A DNA stretch of 64,000 nucleotides. It comes from Daldinia sp. FL1419 (taxonomy: Eukaryota > Ascomycota > Sordariomycetes > Xylariales > Hypoxylaceae). The DNA lies in assembly GCA_025201765.1 (NCBI GenBank), contig MU623412.1, forward strand, positions 1 through 64,000, written 5' to 3'. Numbering within the stretch: the stretch's first letter is position 1; each line of letters starts with the position of its first letter. The position numbers and the translations under genes are program-made. The notes below the pieces were generated by a model that was given only the letters and a program-made list of their open reading frames with translations, had not been told where the DNA came from and ran no database searches. Shown one piece after another: positions 1 to 10,257 of the stretch.

Positions 1-94
<94 letters not shown>
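1..94. repeat. (ATT)n microsatellite
   Basis: About 31 perfect ATT units run from the first base. They continue as an imperfect ATT/ACT tract to about 109. A tract this long is normally highly length-variable. Confidence 0.97.
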
Positions 95-98
<4 letters not shown>

Positions 99-412
99 TA
101 TTACTATTACCACCGCTTTACCTAAATTATAGTACAGGTATCCGGTCCATCTTTTGGTATTACTTATTTGTTCCAGGTAGGAACCGTGGTCCGGAGAAAA
201 CCTACCTGATACCTATTCGACCTAGCTCCGTTGCTGTAGCTTTGGCTACTTCCTGTGTTTCTATTGGAACTCACCATCCAATAGAAATGGTTTAAATACT
301 GCGAACGCCCTTTGCTGTGTTATGAAACACGTTTCTTTTGCCCCGGTGATGGTCCGCTGCAGTTCCTTGTCTGATTCGGGCCCCAGCGAGATAGGCCCCC
401 CCTCCTTAGTAG

Positions 413-748
413 AGGGGTGGTCCAGAATTATATCCTGTCAAAAATAAGGTAATAGTTCCTATTTTTCGGTCGCATATTAAGTATGACGTCAAGGGTATTA
501 ATTGCCAACGTTTCCAATTTCTTTTTGTTGCTCTTGATATTTTAATTTATAAAGCTCAAGGTATTACATGTGGTGAAATAGTATTACATATTTCAAATAA
601 GCAATTTATCCCAGGCCTTACGTATGTAGCTATTTTTAGCGTAAAAAGGCTTCAGGATTTGATATTTAGTACTCCTTTTGGATTAGATACCTTACAACTG
701 GGGTATTGGAAAATTGGAAGATTGGTGCTCCCAGGATTGGTTGCATAG
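413..748 (+). pseudogene. Decayed PIF1-type helicase C-terminus (Helitron-like relic)
   Basis: The frame open from 413 to a TAG at 746-748 translates to a recognisable C-terminal part of a PIF1-family DNA helicase. It shows a VPIF motif (455-466), then the KAQGIT block that matches the HKSQG(L/M)T helicase motif, and then the (F)xPGLTYVAxxxVKxLxDLIF block that matches the family's final GLxYVALSRVxxLxxLxF motif. The first base of this reading is preceded by a TAG at 410-412, no start codon or Walker motifs are present, and the ALSR motif has changed to AIFS, so it cannot be an intact enzyme. In fungi, PIF1 helicases of this type occur in Helitron RepHel proteins and as free-standing accessory genes. 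The AT-rich hairpins just downstream favour a Helitron relic, but this is inference. Confidence 0.72.
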
Positions 749-857
749 CACACGCCAACTAATTTAATAAATTTTTAATTTTAATTAATTTTAATTTGGC
801 ACTCTGTAATACGTGCCAATTCCAACTAAAATCGTTGCGTAGCATCGATTTTCAATT

Positions 858-932
858 TATTAGCTAAGCCTTTGCTTGCAAAGTTTTCTTAGCTTAAATT
901 GCTTGCAATTTTCAGAGTATTTTAAACACTAA
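858..932 (+). mobile_element. Possible Helitron 3' end: two stem-loops then CTAA
   Basis: Two palindromes follow the helicase relic. The first (860-897) pairs TTAGCTAAG with CTTAGCTTAA around an inner CTTTGC-TT-GCAAAG stem. The second (897-911) is AAATTGC-TT-GCAATTT. A CTAA followed by T lies at 929-933. Helitrons end in a hairpin followed shortly by CTRR and insert before T. The spacing here (about 17 nt) is a little long, so this is only a suggestion. Confidence 0.3.
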
Positions 933-2336
933 TATCGTGGCTTGGTTCAAAATTTCTTGAGGCATAACTCCATTCCTAATCCATCTCTCCACCAAATCCA
1001 CCATTTTAAAAGCTTCAAGTGTGTTGGTGGATTAAGTGCACGGATTAAATCTAATGGAATGGAGTGGAATAGATTAGAGTGTGTAGCCCACTGGTGGATT
1101 AGCGTGGACTGGATCGCGACCCTGATCCTACTAGTTGATACTTTCGTCGTTAAATGGCCTCCGGCAATCAAGGCTGTATACACAATCAACCCTTCATGAA
1201 ACCACGGGTACAGCAGGGCATGCACCTCATCTGCATCAGTCGGCGTTATTGCAGTAAAGAGTAGCCGTCATTTTCGCGATCCAGCTAACTCTTAACCCCG
1301 AAAAACAAGATGATGCGTCATGGTGAATTGTAATTCTGGTTCTTGGCATCTCGGTATTATGTTCCCCAGCTTCGTTTAAGCGGCTGGAGTTCTGGGCGAG
1401 GTAGATTTTGCTACGGTTACACTTGGCTGCCTTTCGTGTACAGCAGCCATCTGCAACCAGCCACCGCGGGAGGGTTACAATGCTAATTAGGTATATTATT
1501 GGGATTCTTATTATTGACCGCAAACTAATACCAGATGGATAAGTAGCTGTACTCTTCAATTACCCTTTAATGAATATTATATCTGTCTTAGATATTATTT
1601 TCCACCCCTCCTGGTCCTCATATTTTTCCAACGTGGCGAGAATCGAGTCAAAGGTGTTCCGATCCTGCCGATAGCTGCAGGAACGAATACCTAAAATAAT
1701 TATGCAATGGGAAACAAGATGTCGACGTGCTTTGAAGTATTAAGGCGAAAAACCGGGTATAGTCCTGATATGTTATTGAGGTTGATTACATAGGTACCTA
1801 GGTACCTCTATATATATACTGTATACAATCAGACCTGTCTATAGCGAATCTGCTATGTAACAAATCCTTCATATAACGAATCTATTTCGCGGTTTTTCTA
1901 TTTTTATATATGAAATAACGAAATTTTGCGTATAATGAAATTCGCTAATTACGGGGCCGAATCACCGCCTAATTCGTTATGAAAAGATGGAACTAGGCCA
2001 GGTGTAGTACAACGCTAGACCTGCCTCACCGACTTCATCTAAATGAACCTGTCTAAGGAAAGTAAGAGGATTTAATGTACAATCTGGGCTGGGAACCAAG
2101 TATTTTTACTTTTTTCATTGCTATTCATATGGGTGCTCATATAATATAATACTTTATACTTCAAGCTAATTAATTACGTCTAATACTTACCTAGGTATTC
2201 ATCTATATTCACAGTTATTTATATGTATTATCTAGTAGGTATTATCTAATATTATCTAAGTTAATACTATCTAACCTAGTACTATCTAATATTAACAAAT
2301 GTATTTTGATATCTGTAACTACCTAAGGTTAGGTAA
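933..2336. other. Intergenic, AT-rich, no gene seen
   Basis: No conserved frame is visible on either strand. The stretch holds imperfect GGTGGATT-type direct repeats (1020-1110), a TACCTAGGTACCT palindrome (1794-1807) next to a TATATATA run, and AT-rich DNA with scattered TATCTA/ACCTA units from 2120 to 2300. Confidence 0.6.
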
Positions 2337-3189
2337 CTACAACTTCCCCGCCGGCGGATCTGTGCTAGCTTTCCCATGTTCGCATACTACCAATAAAGGT
2401 CCTTCTTGGCCATTTTCAGGCGCTGCCCTCATCTCTCCTCTTAGGGCACATAACTTGCGACCCGCGTGCAATATTTCGCACTTGATATCCACGGTAGTAC
2501 CAACCGGGACCGGCCGCAAGTACGTGACGTTAAGGGTGCGGCTGACACCTGTATACTGCCAGAAGCCGGGCTTCGAGATAAGGTGGAGCGGTAGCGTAGT
2601 GCATACGTCGAAAATGGTTGAAGCGCATCCGCCGTGCAAATTACCAAGAGAGTTGCTATGGAAAGGTTGCACAGTAAGCCGGAAAGTTATTTTGGGATGG
2701 GGCGGAGATGACGAGTATGAAACAATAGACAGGTAAGGTGCTATTGTTGTCGCCCATTCCTATAATACGGTTAGTATGCAATTATACGTCCTATCTTTTC
2801 AACTTCGAGTTACGATATATATAACTGGACTACATTCAGATCTGGGCTAGAGGTTCGGTGTAAGTTATCACCTCTTTACATTTCAGTTCGCCTACTCCAT
2901 CAATGCGGGGAAATTCTCCTTGTCATAGAGAGAAAATACCCATAAACTATCTAGATATGGCGATGTGCAACGTGAAAGAGTAGGTATAATCAATCTCACT
3001 GAAAGGTAGGCAAGCGTCGACGTAGATGACAACGTTTGCGGGGGTTAAGCTTACAAGATTTGCCGGATCCTGGGATTCGGAGGAAAATTTCAAATACGCT
3101 TCGACTTTCTCGATACCAACGAGGGGCTTGAGAGATTCTAGCAGGGCCAACCCCGAAGGCGTGCCGTTGTTGTTTGAAAATCTAGACAT
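2337..3189 (-). CDS. Hotdog-fold thioesterase (PaaI/4HBT type)
   Basis: Probable acyl-CoA or related thioester hydrolase of the 4HBT/PaaI hotdog superfamily, about 185 residues, the normal size for fungal members. Two exons: 3189-3055 and 2759-2337. The intron (3054-2760, 295 nt) starts GTAAGC and ends with an ACTAAC branch site and TTATAG, and phase 0 is kept. Exon 2 carries the family signature: the NSLGNLHGG loop, then ASTIFD with the acidic residue expected in the active-site helix, then SRTLNVTYLRPVPVGTT, the usual central beta strand. Exon 1 is a helical N-terminal extension. No targeting signal is obvious. The physiological substrate cannot be told from sequence. The intron is longer than most in this window, so the exon 1 junction is less certain than the catalytic exon. 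It stands alone, with AT-rich spacers on both sides. Confidence 0.82.
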
Positions 3190-5556
3190 CGCTTAAAACG
3201 GGAGAGAAGGTGAATTCTGAGGACGTGTTGCCCATTGAGAGAGTTCAACTTCCAAGCTAATAAGCGGAAGTTAGTCACCCAGTCACCTCGGTAAATTGTC
3301 CATAAGATTGGCCACTAGCCAGAATAGGGAATGAGCCACAGTTTACCCAGGTAGGTACCGAAACGACGCCAGCATCAACATATTTAACGTATAATTTAAC
3401 TATGTACGTACTGGAAAATCGAAGGATACGCGTATAATGTATTAGTATAACCAATCCTCTTATACCTTACCGACCGGGTTTTCCTTTATACGAAGTATAA
3501 AGTAATTTATAATCGTAAGTTCTACTGTTTTCATAGTTATATTATCTGTATAATAATCCCTAGCATTTCCCGTGTCAGTTTACATGGATAACTATAATCC
3601 GTACATATGACTTAAACCCAGAAGCTTGTTGGTGTGGCCGTGCCGACTTTGAAGTTTCCAAACATCTTCAGCTGGAGCATCCCTCTAGTCCAGATGATAC
3701 CGCGGCAGAGTACCGAGAAGGTAATTGTTGCTTTTGCCGCTTCCTGCCGCTTTATTCTTACTACTATAGGGGCAAAATTTCAAAAAGATGCACATATTAT
3801 ATCGACTTTTCTTTGACTCCGCTGCCGTTTCATAGCAACTTCGGTGTTTTCTCTACAGCCCTTGTTGTCCAAGTGGCGATCAGCTATATATGCCTACTCT
3901 CCAAGAGTCACGCATCGCTATCTATAGTAAGTATCGTGGCGAATGGAACGGAGAGGATTGATATGGAATGAATCGCACATGCGAAGATACAAGGTGAGCA
4001 GGAAGAAAAGAACACACATCTAATAGACTAATATATCCCGTGGGTGGCAGGAATAGAAGAGGCTACCACTTACACAAGGTTGTTCCTACGCCACGGTCGA
4101 ATGACCTAGATCGTATAATGTCGAGGAGATATCAACACCGGGGTTGTAGTCGAATGCCATGTTAAAACATGAATGACGAGGTAAAAGTAAGATTTGAGTA
4201 TTGGTAAAGAAGCAAAGGTGGCGGTAGGGGGTAGGTGCACGTCAGGTATTACTCCGTCCGGGGGATAAGATAGAGGATTGGAGTTAGGTACGGAGATCTT
4301 CCCAATGCTAGGTAGCTGATTACTTGATGACTAAAGTGCCATTTGCTTAATTGAACCGCAAATATCTCGAATGATAGTACCTTATTCTTATCGAGGAGCT
4401 CTGGAATGATTGTCATTATGGCCTTTGAGAGGGCATTATTTCATTGCTACCCCACAAACCTACTTTTGGGATATATTGTGTTAATCGCAATGTATTTCGA
4501 TATATCGTTTTTTTGAGGCTCAAATATCACTAATTGGGAGTCAAGAACTTGTGATATAGGGAGTAAAATAAATATGCAATCGTTGAATAAAAACATGTCG
4601 TCAAAGAATAAAGAAATAAGAAATGCCTTTAGCTTCGAAATATTAAAGGTACCTAGGTAGCTATAAGCAATAACTAACCTAGGTACTGTAGGTGTGTGAC
4701 GTTACTAATAAATCAGATATCGTGGCCGCTTAGATAATCTCTCATTCCATTGCGGGAAGCTTAGGCGCATAGTGGTCCGAGCATAGATATCACAGATAAC
4801 ACATACTTAACACAGTTGCTAGTACAGCTTTCAGGGGAAGTTTTGACCTAGCCTTGTGTGGTAGGTACATGTATGATTGGTCGGATCAGTAGTGGTTCGG
4901 GGCGGCAATGACCTAATCTAGCACAAGATTGGGGGAATACGTACCCAAAGTTATGTGCCCAGGAGTACGTACTGCCTTTTCTCTTCGTACAGCAAGCCGA
5001 CTTGGATCTAACAGCTTTCCAAATCCATCACGTCTCGGAATTCTCAACTTCCACCATCTATACAGACGATAACAAAAAAAAGACGGGATTATCCCATCAC
5101 GCGTTACGGCACCGACCGAAATCGCCTCGCCGAGAAGTTCGCCAAACTGCACTGCGACGCATTTATTTTGGGTCTAACAATTTGTACTATCTTGATTCTC
5201 TTCGCTCATTACTGGTCTTGTTTAATTCTTTTTTTTCTCTTCTTCTTCTTTTATTCTAATTCTCTTCGGCTGAGCTTAAGCTCCTTTCGAGCATCTGCAA
5301 CTGCCATTTCATACGACCATTTATTGCTTCGCAAACGAGAAACGTATTTGTTACGCTGACGATCCGCCCCATTCTACTTATGAGACGTTGGGCCAATTGA
5401 TTTCCCCACCGTCGCATCTTCGACATAAAGCCATAACTCGTGGAGGGCATTTGCAACGCAGATGCGCATGTTGAAGAGTTGATCTCAAACTGAACGGCGA
5501 AGACGGTTGTGAGGGCTAAGCACCGTCAATTCGGCGACCCAGGCACTCACCTCTCC
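3190..5556. other. Intergenic and 5' leader of striatin gene
   Basis: No supportable gene. Short frames around 3634-3816 and 4913-5359 have no recognisable domain. A TACCTAGGTAG motif lies near 4650. From about 5225 the plus strand is pyrimidine-rich (TTTTTTTCTCTTCTTCTTC), typical of fungal promoters and 5' leaders, and probably belongs to the striatin gene beginning at 5557. Confidence 0.55.
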
Positions 5557-8263
5557 ATGAGTTGGCAACAGGTCTCCGCTATGGGAAACGGTGGGAATGG
5601 ATCTGGTATGCCGGGCGCCGGTGGTCTCGGCGGCGGCCAAGAGCTCTCCGGCGGAGGAATTCCTGGTAATCCGTCAAATCAGCCGCATGCTACCGAGTAC
5701 ACATTACAAGGTATGCTTGATCCACGTTCGATTTGTTTTTAATATACATTGCGGCTAATTGGTATGCGCTTGAAAAAATAGGTGTTATGCGCTTCCTTCA
5801 GACCGAGTGGCATCGGCACGAGCGAGACAGAAACGCTTGGGAGATTGAACGTCAGGAGATGAAGAGTAGAATAGCTGCTCTTGAAGGTTCGGCTAGAAGA
5901 GCAGATGCTACACAGAAGGCGTTGAAAAGATATGTTACTATCCTCGAGAAGAAGGTTAAAGATCAAGCTGCCAAGCTGAAAGCTTCCGGCACTTCTACTA
6001 CGGATCATTCCGTAAAACAACCTCAAAAGGTCGACAGGGCCGCCTTGATACAGGAGAAACTTAAATGTACGTATCAAATAAAAGATCCTGTTTCTGTACA
6101 GTACTGACTTAATCTCTAGCATCGGATGAGAGACCGAAAGAGTCGATACCCGGCTTGGAGGGTCTCGTAGGTGAGCGCGTACAGGAGGACGAGGAGCGCG
6201 ACAATTTAAGGGCTTTTCTGGACCAGTGTCAAGCCGAATTCACTTATCTAATGGTTTCACCCGCTAATCCTATGCCTCCTCGAGAATCCCCGCCCTTACC
6301 CATGATGGATGACTTGAGAGAAGGAGACTTTGGATTGCCCATTTCCCAACAGCCGCTCGATACCGCTTTCCAGGCGTTGAGACTCAGCCAGAATTATGTG
6401 AGGGACCCGGCTCGACAAGGCGCTGTAAACACAAATAATCACCATGGACAGAGAATGTCTCATAGTGGCAACTTGCCGATGTCAGAGAACGCGAACTTGC
6501 AATCTGCCCCTATGGTTCGGTCAGGGGAGGGTGCGGTTCCGATGTACTCACATCCCAACGAATGGCCACCCTCCGGTCAACCAGGTGCTCGTACGCAAGA
6601 GGATATGAACGCAAAGCCAAACCATCTTAACAAACCCCCGCGTTCTGAGTTCAGCGAAAACCCGCTTGAGAAGCGGGCACCAATTGATGGGGATGGCTGG
6701 GATTTTGGCGAAGGAACTTTCCCTGACTCGGCCGCGGCGCAGCAATTACAACCCCTGACACATCGGCCGGACACCGACGCATTTCCTAATGCTGATAGCG
6801 TACCCCATTCTCCTAATCGTGGCCTTAATTCTCATAGGCGGAAGACGTCTATGTCTCGTAGGAAAAGTGCTGAGCAAGAGCTTTCTCTCAACGGTATGGC
6901 GCAGAAATCTGAGAGTGGCAGCTTCAAGTTGCGATACGGACTACGTGGCCATCTTAATACTGTCCGAACTGTGATATTTTCTGGGGGTGGAAGTCCTGGA
7001 GAGCCGGAGATATGCACAGCCGGTGATGATGGACTAATCAAGCGTTTCCATATTCCGCGCGAAAATCCAAGCCATATTGGTACCATATCATCTGACCTTG
7101 ATGTGCCGGCCGATTTCACCCATCGTGGGCACACCGGTGCTGTTTTATCATTAACGTCTTGGTCACCTTCCCCTAACTTTTCAACCGGCGGCCGTGCTCA
7201 AGGTGACGGATGGATATTTTCTGGTGGTCAGGATGCAACTATCAGAGTATGGGAACGAGGCAGAGTTGACCCGAAAGCTACACTTGATGGACATAGCGAC
7301 GCCGTCTGGGCTATATGCGTACTTCCTGCGACTCTTGGTGCCGTCTTTGGTCAAGCAAATTCATATGGTACCCCGGACCGCATTCTGGTTGTCTCTGGAG
7401 CAGCCGACGGTGCTGTGAAGATCTGGGCCGTTAGTGCACCACCGCAACTAACCTCACCTCAGCCAGGGCCGCCTAGACGCACCACCGGAAGTGGCCGAAT
7501 CAGGGGTAATTCTATGAGCTCCGGGTCTCAGTTTCCAAGCTCGCCTCAACCTAATACGGCCTCGAACTCACCGTTCCATTATACATTAATACATGACATT
7601 CGCCGCTCTAACGGATCTCGGGCATCGCCAACATGTATTACACCATTGTCAGCCAGTGGAGAAGCCTTCGTGGTTAGCTATTCGGACGCTGCTATTATCG
7701 TGTTCGATACGAGATCTGGTGAGGAAATCGGCTCTATGGCTAGCCTTGAAACGTACGACAATACTATCAACACAAGTGTCAACGCTGTTGTCGCAACCAC
7801 AGCCGGCCTTGATCAAAGTTCCGGACCGGGTCTTAACGACGAAGACACCAGTGGCCCAACCGGTGGTACGGGTACAGCCGGTAGCGGGATTGAAGGGGTT
7901 ATTATATCAGGACACGAAGACCGCTTTATAAGGTTCTTTGATGCCAACAGCGGTAAGTTCCCAGACAAAATATTTTAATTATGCATATCGCTAATTTTCA
8001 AAGGTCAATGTACATATAACATGCTCGCCCACCCTGCGTCAATATCATCCTTGTCCCTCAGTCCTGATGGTCGCGAGCTCGTATCTGCTGGACACGATGC
8101 AAGCCTCCGATTCTGGTCGTTAGAAAAACGAACATGTACCCAAGAGATTACTAGCCATCGAATCATGAGAGGAGAGGGCGTATGCGCCGTTGTCTGGAGC
8201 CATGATAGCCGATGGGTCGTCAGTGGCGGAGGAGATGGAGTCGTCAAGGTCTTTGCACGGTAA
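5557..8263 (+). CDS. pro11: Striatin-family STRIPAK scaffold (PRO11)
   Basis: Scaffold of the STRIPAK phosphatase/kinase complex, needed in other filamentous fungi for hyphal fusion and fruiting-body development. Four exons: 5557-5710, 5782-6066, 6120-7952 and 8004-8263, encoding 843 residues, very close to known PRO11 proteins. All three introns (71, 53 and 51 nt) are GT-AG and the phases agree. Order of parts: a Gly-rich N-terminus; the striatin-specific coiled coil from about residue 52, with the FLQTEWHRHERDRNAWE block (the caveolin-binding/coiled-coil segment of striatins); a long disordered linker with a basic SRRKS patch; then WD40 repeats from about residue 419 (GLRGHLNTVRTVIF) to the end, including DGWIFSGGQDATIRVW and VVSGGGDGVVKVFAR. 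The first in-frame ATG (MSWQQ) was chosen; upstream codons in this frame lack an ATG. A Gly-, Ser- and Pro-rich insert interrupts the WD repeats, as is common in fungal striatins. Confidence 0.95.
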
Positions 8264-9060
8264 CGTTTATAACTGCAAGGTGTTCACGGGGAATATGCAA
8301 GGGAATTTTTGGTAATGGCATGCAACTCGGCCGAGGATTTGGCGGAGCTATTCTTCATCAGAACGAAAATTTAACGCTAGACGGACGAATTTTATCGTGG
8401 TGTTCCCGACTATCACTCAAGTCGCATCCACAGCATTGGAGGGGCCGATTAATGCACGGTTGGTAAGGGTTCACGTTCGAGTCTATGGTTAGGAGGCTCA
8501 TGTATAAAAGGTTTACGCAACTTCAGAATAATGAGGGCGCGGCGTTTGTGCCCAATAAGCCGTAGGATTGATCCAGACCTATTCCTCAGCGCTGCGCCCA
8601 GGATAACAAGCAGTCCATCCGAGATGTGATTGACGAGTCGAAGGAGGTGGGGCCTATGATTGGCGCAGGGGTTTGCGGTATTAAGAGCCGCAGAATTCTT
8701 GATGATTCTTGACGATGTAGATATAGGCATCACTTGCTATTGCTACTACTATTTGCGAAGCGCAGCACGCTTTAAGAACTTAAGAGAATCGTATCGCATT
8801 CTAGCTATGCATAGAAATTCGCTCTTGTTTTAATCTTGTATGTTATGTCAAGATATCTCTCTTCGCGATTAATGAGTACTGAGTGAGTACTATATACATA
8901 CCTCTCAATAGGGGTTCTGCAATAATAGAAGCCGCAATTGTGTTACATGTGATTTCCACTAAATAAGCTTAGCCCCCTAAGCCGTTAGCCCTGCACTACA
9001 ACGCACTTTATACATAAAGCAAAGTTACAAGTGGTACCTTCACCCAATGAGAAATCCAAA
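8264..9060. other. 3' flank of striatin gene, no further gene
   Basis: Contains the presumed 3' UTR of the striatin gene. A 94-codon minus-strand frame (8449-8733) lacks any recognisable domain. Nothing else is supported. Confidence 0.5.
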
Positions 9061-9154
9061 TCCGAATTGGTGTAGTGGCTAACATTTGACGCTCTCAAGG
9101 TTCCTTGATCTTGGAAGCACCGTCAAGCCCGGGGTTCGATTCCCCGATTCGGAG
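9061..9154 (+). tRNA. tRNA-Glu (CUC) with 22-nt intron
   Basis: The sequence folds as a complete cloverleaf. The acceptor stem TCCGAAT pairs with ATTCGGA (discriminator G at 9154), the D stem GTGT pairs with ACAT (one G-T wobble), and the anticodon stem TGACG (9087-9091) pairs with CGTCA (9121-9125). The T arm is CGGGG-TTCGATT-CCCCG. The anticodon CTC (9094-9096) is followed by A37, and an intron at about 9098-9119 sits at the canonical 37/38 position. Internal A box (TGGTGTAGTGG) and B box (GGTTCGATTCC) are present. CCA is not encoded. Confidence 0.95.
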
Positions 9155-9159
9155 ATTAG

Positions 9160-9170
9160 TTTTTTTTTTT
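9160..9170 (+). terminator. Pol III terminator (T11)
   Basis: A run of eleven T begins six bases after the tRNA-Glu end, as expected for RNA polymerase III termination. Confidence 0.9.
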
Positions 9171-9506
9171 ACAATTTTTTGTAAATGCATTATATCCCAT
9201 GTATATCTCTATAAAATTATTTTCTCTCCTCAAGGTCTGTTTGATTTCGGAAGGATCTTATCCTCACTCATCTAAGTGCCCAATATTATTACAGTTGGTG
9301 GTACCCTTGTCATCGTTATTTACGGTTTTTTCCCCCAGAGGTGCATAAATCTGCCGTATCTTAGCTTAAGCGGGGCGTATCCATACCAACCGTAATAACA
9401 TCTTCATCTAAGGTAACCAGATCACTCAGATTTGGCAGGTGCCTATGCTCTTACATGTGACATGCATATGTGGTGATGCTACGGGAGCAACCCGGAAGAA
9501 AAACGG

Positions 9507-9546
9507 GCAACGTTGGGTATAAACGCGCAACGTTGGGTATAAACGC
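9507..9546. repeat. 20-bp perfect tandem duplication
   Basis: The 20-bp unit beginning GCAACGTTGGG and ending ATAAACGC occurs twice with no mismatch. Confidence 0.95.
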
Positions 9547-9875
9547 GCTGTCCTTAAATTCCGGTCCCGTATGGATAATTCTGTTGTTCTACCACACTCG
9601 GATACATATATTTCCTTTGCACAAGCGCACTCTATCTAGCCTGGTTCAGTCGTATCTTGGCTTGCTGTATGACCACAGATACGCTGCATGACGGCATGTA
9701 TTCTGCAAGGCATCCCGGTATCATCCGCTCGGTACTGACTAGTTACAGGTATCTGCCTGCTTTCATATATATCTAGTCAAGTGCATAGGGGGCCTCTGAT
9801 CCGTCCACACTTCCATACGCGGTAGCTAACATATCTCCGTTCTGTCCGCGATCCCCCTACTCAGATTGCTCAACC

Positions 9876-9911
9876 AGAAAAAAAAAAAGAAAAAAAAAAA
9901 AAGGAAAGAGA
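9876..9911. repeat. A-rich homopurine tract
   Basis: About 36 bases of A interrupted by three G. It could be a slippage-prone homopolymer, or a T-rich 3' element when read from the minus-strand TBC gene. Confidence 0.9.
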
Positions 9912-10257
9912 ATTACGATCTTGTGCGACCAGGGGGGTATCATGGCATGCAAGCATGGTCCAATCTCTAAAACGGGGAAGAACAACAAAAGAAATAAGGT
10001 AAAAGCACAAGACGCGAAACGCCCGCCCATGATATCAACGCAAGAAGCTGCCAGCCGCTCAAGGTAATAATGCTCCCATGTCCATCAATCAACTACCAGT
10101 CACCTACCACTTATTCTGCGCCAGGAAAGACAGTGTGCCGTTATTTTGGCTTTCTCTCTTTTTTCGCCCCATTCCCTTTCTTCTTTGGCCATATTCTTCT
10201 TTTATGATCGTATGTATACCTTCTTATGTCATTTGGCATTGCTGTTGCTGGTTCCCT

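Larger units (their letters stand above)
9171..10257. other. Intergenic between tRNA-Glu and TBC gene
   Basis: No gene is recognised. It contains a 20-bp tandem duplication at 9507-9546 and an A-rich purine tract at 9876-9911. The last several hundred bases are the 3' flank of the minus-strand TBC gene. Confidence 0.55.

Noticed and set aside
2299..2736. 145-codon plus-strand frame
   Set aside because: It lies opposite the thioesterase catalytic exon, which has clear family motifs.
5002..5359. Plus-strand frames ending in poly-Leu/Phe
   Set aside because: They translate the CT-rich striatin leader; low complexity only.
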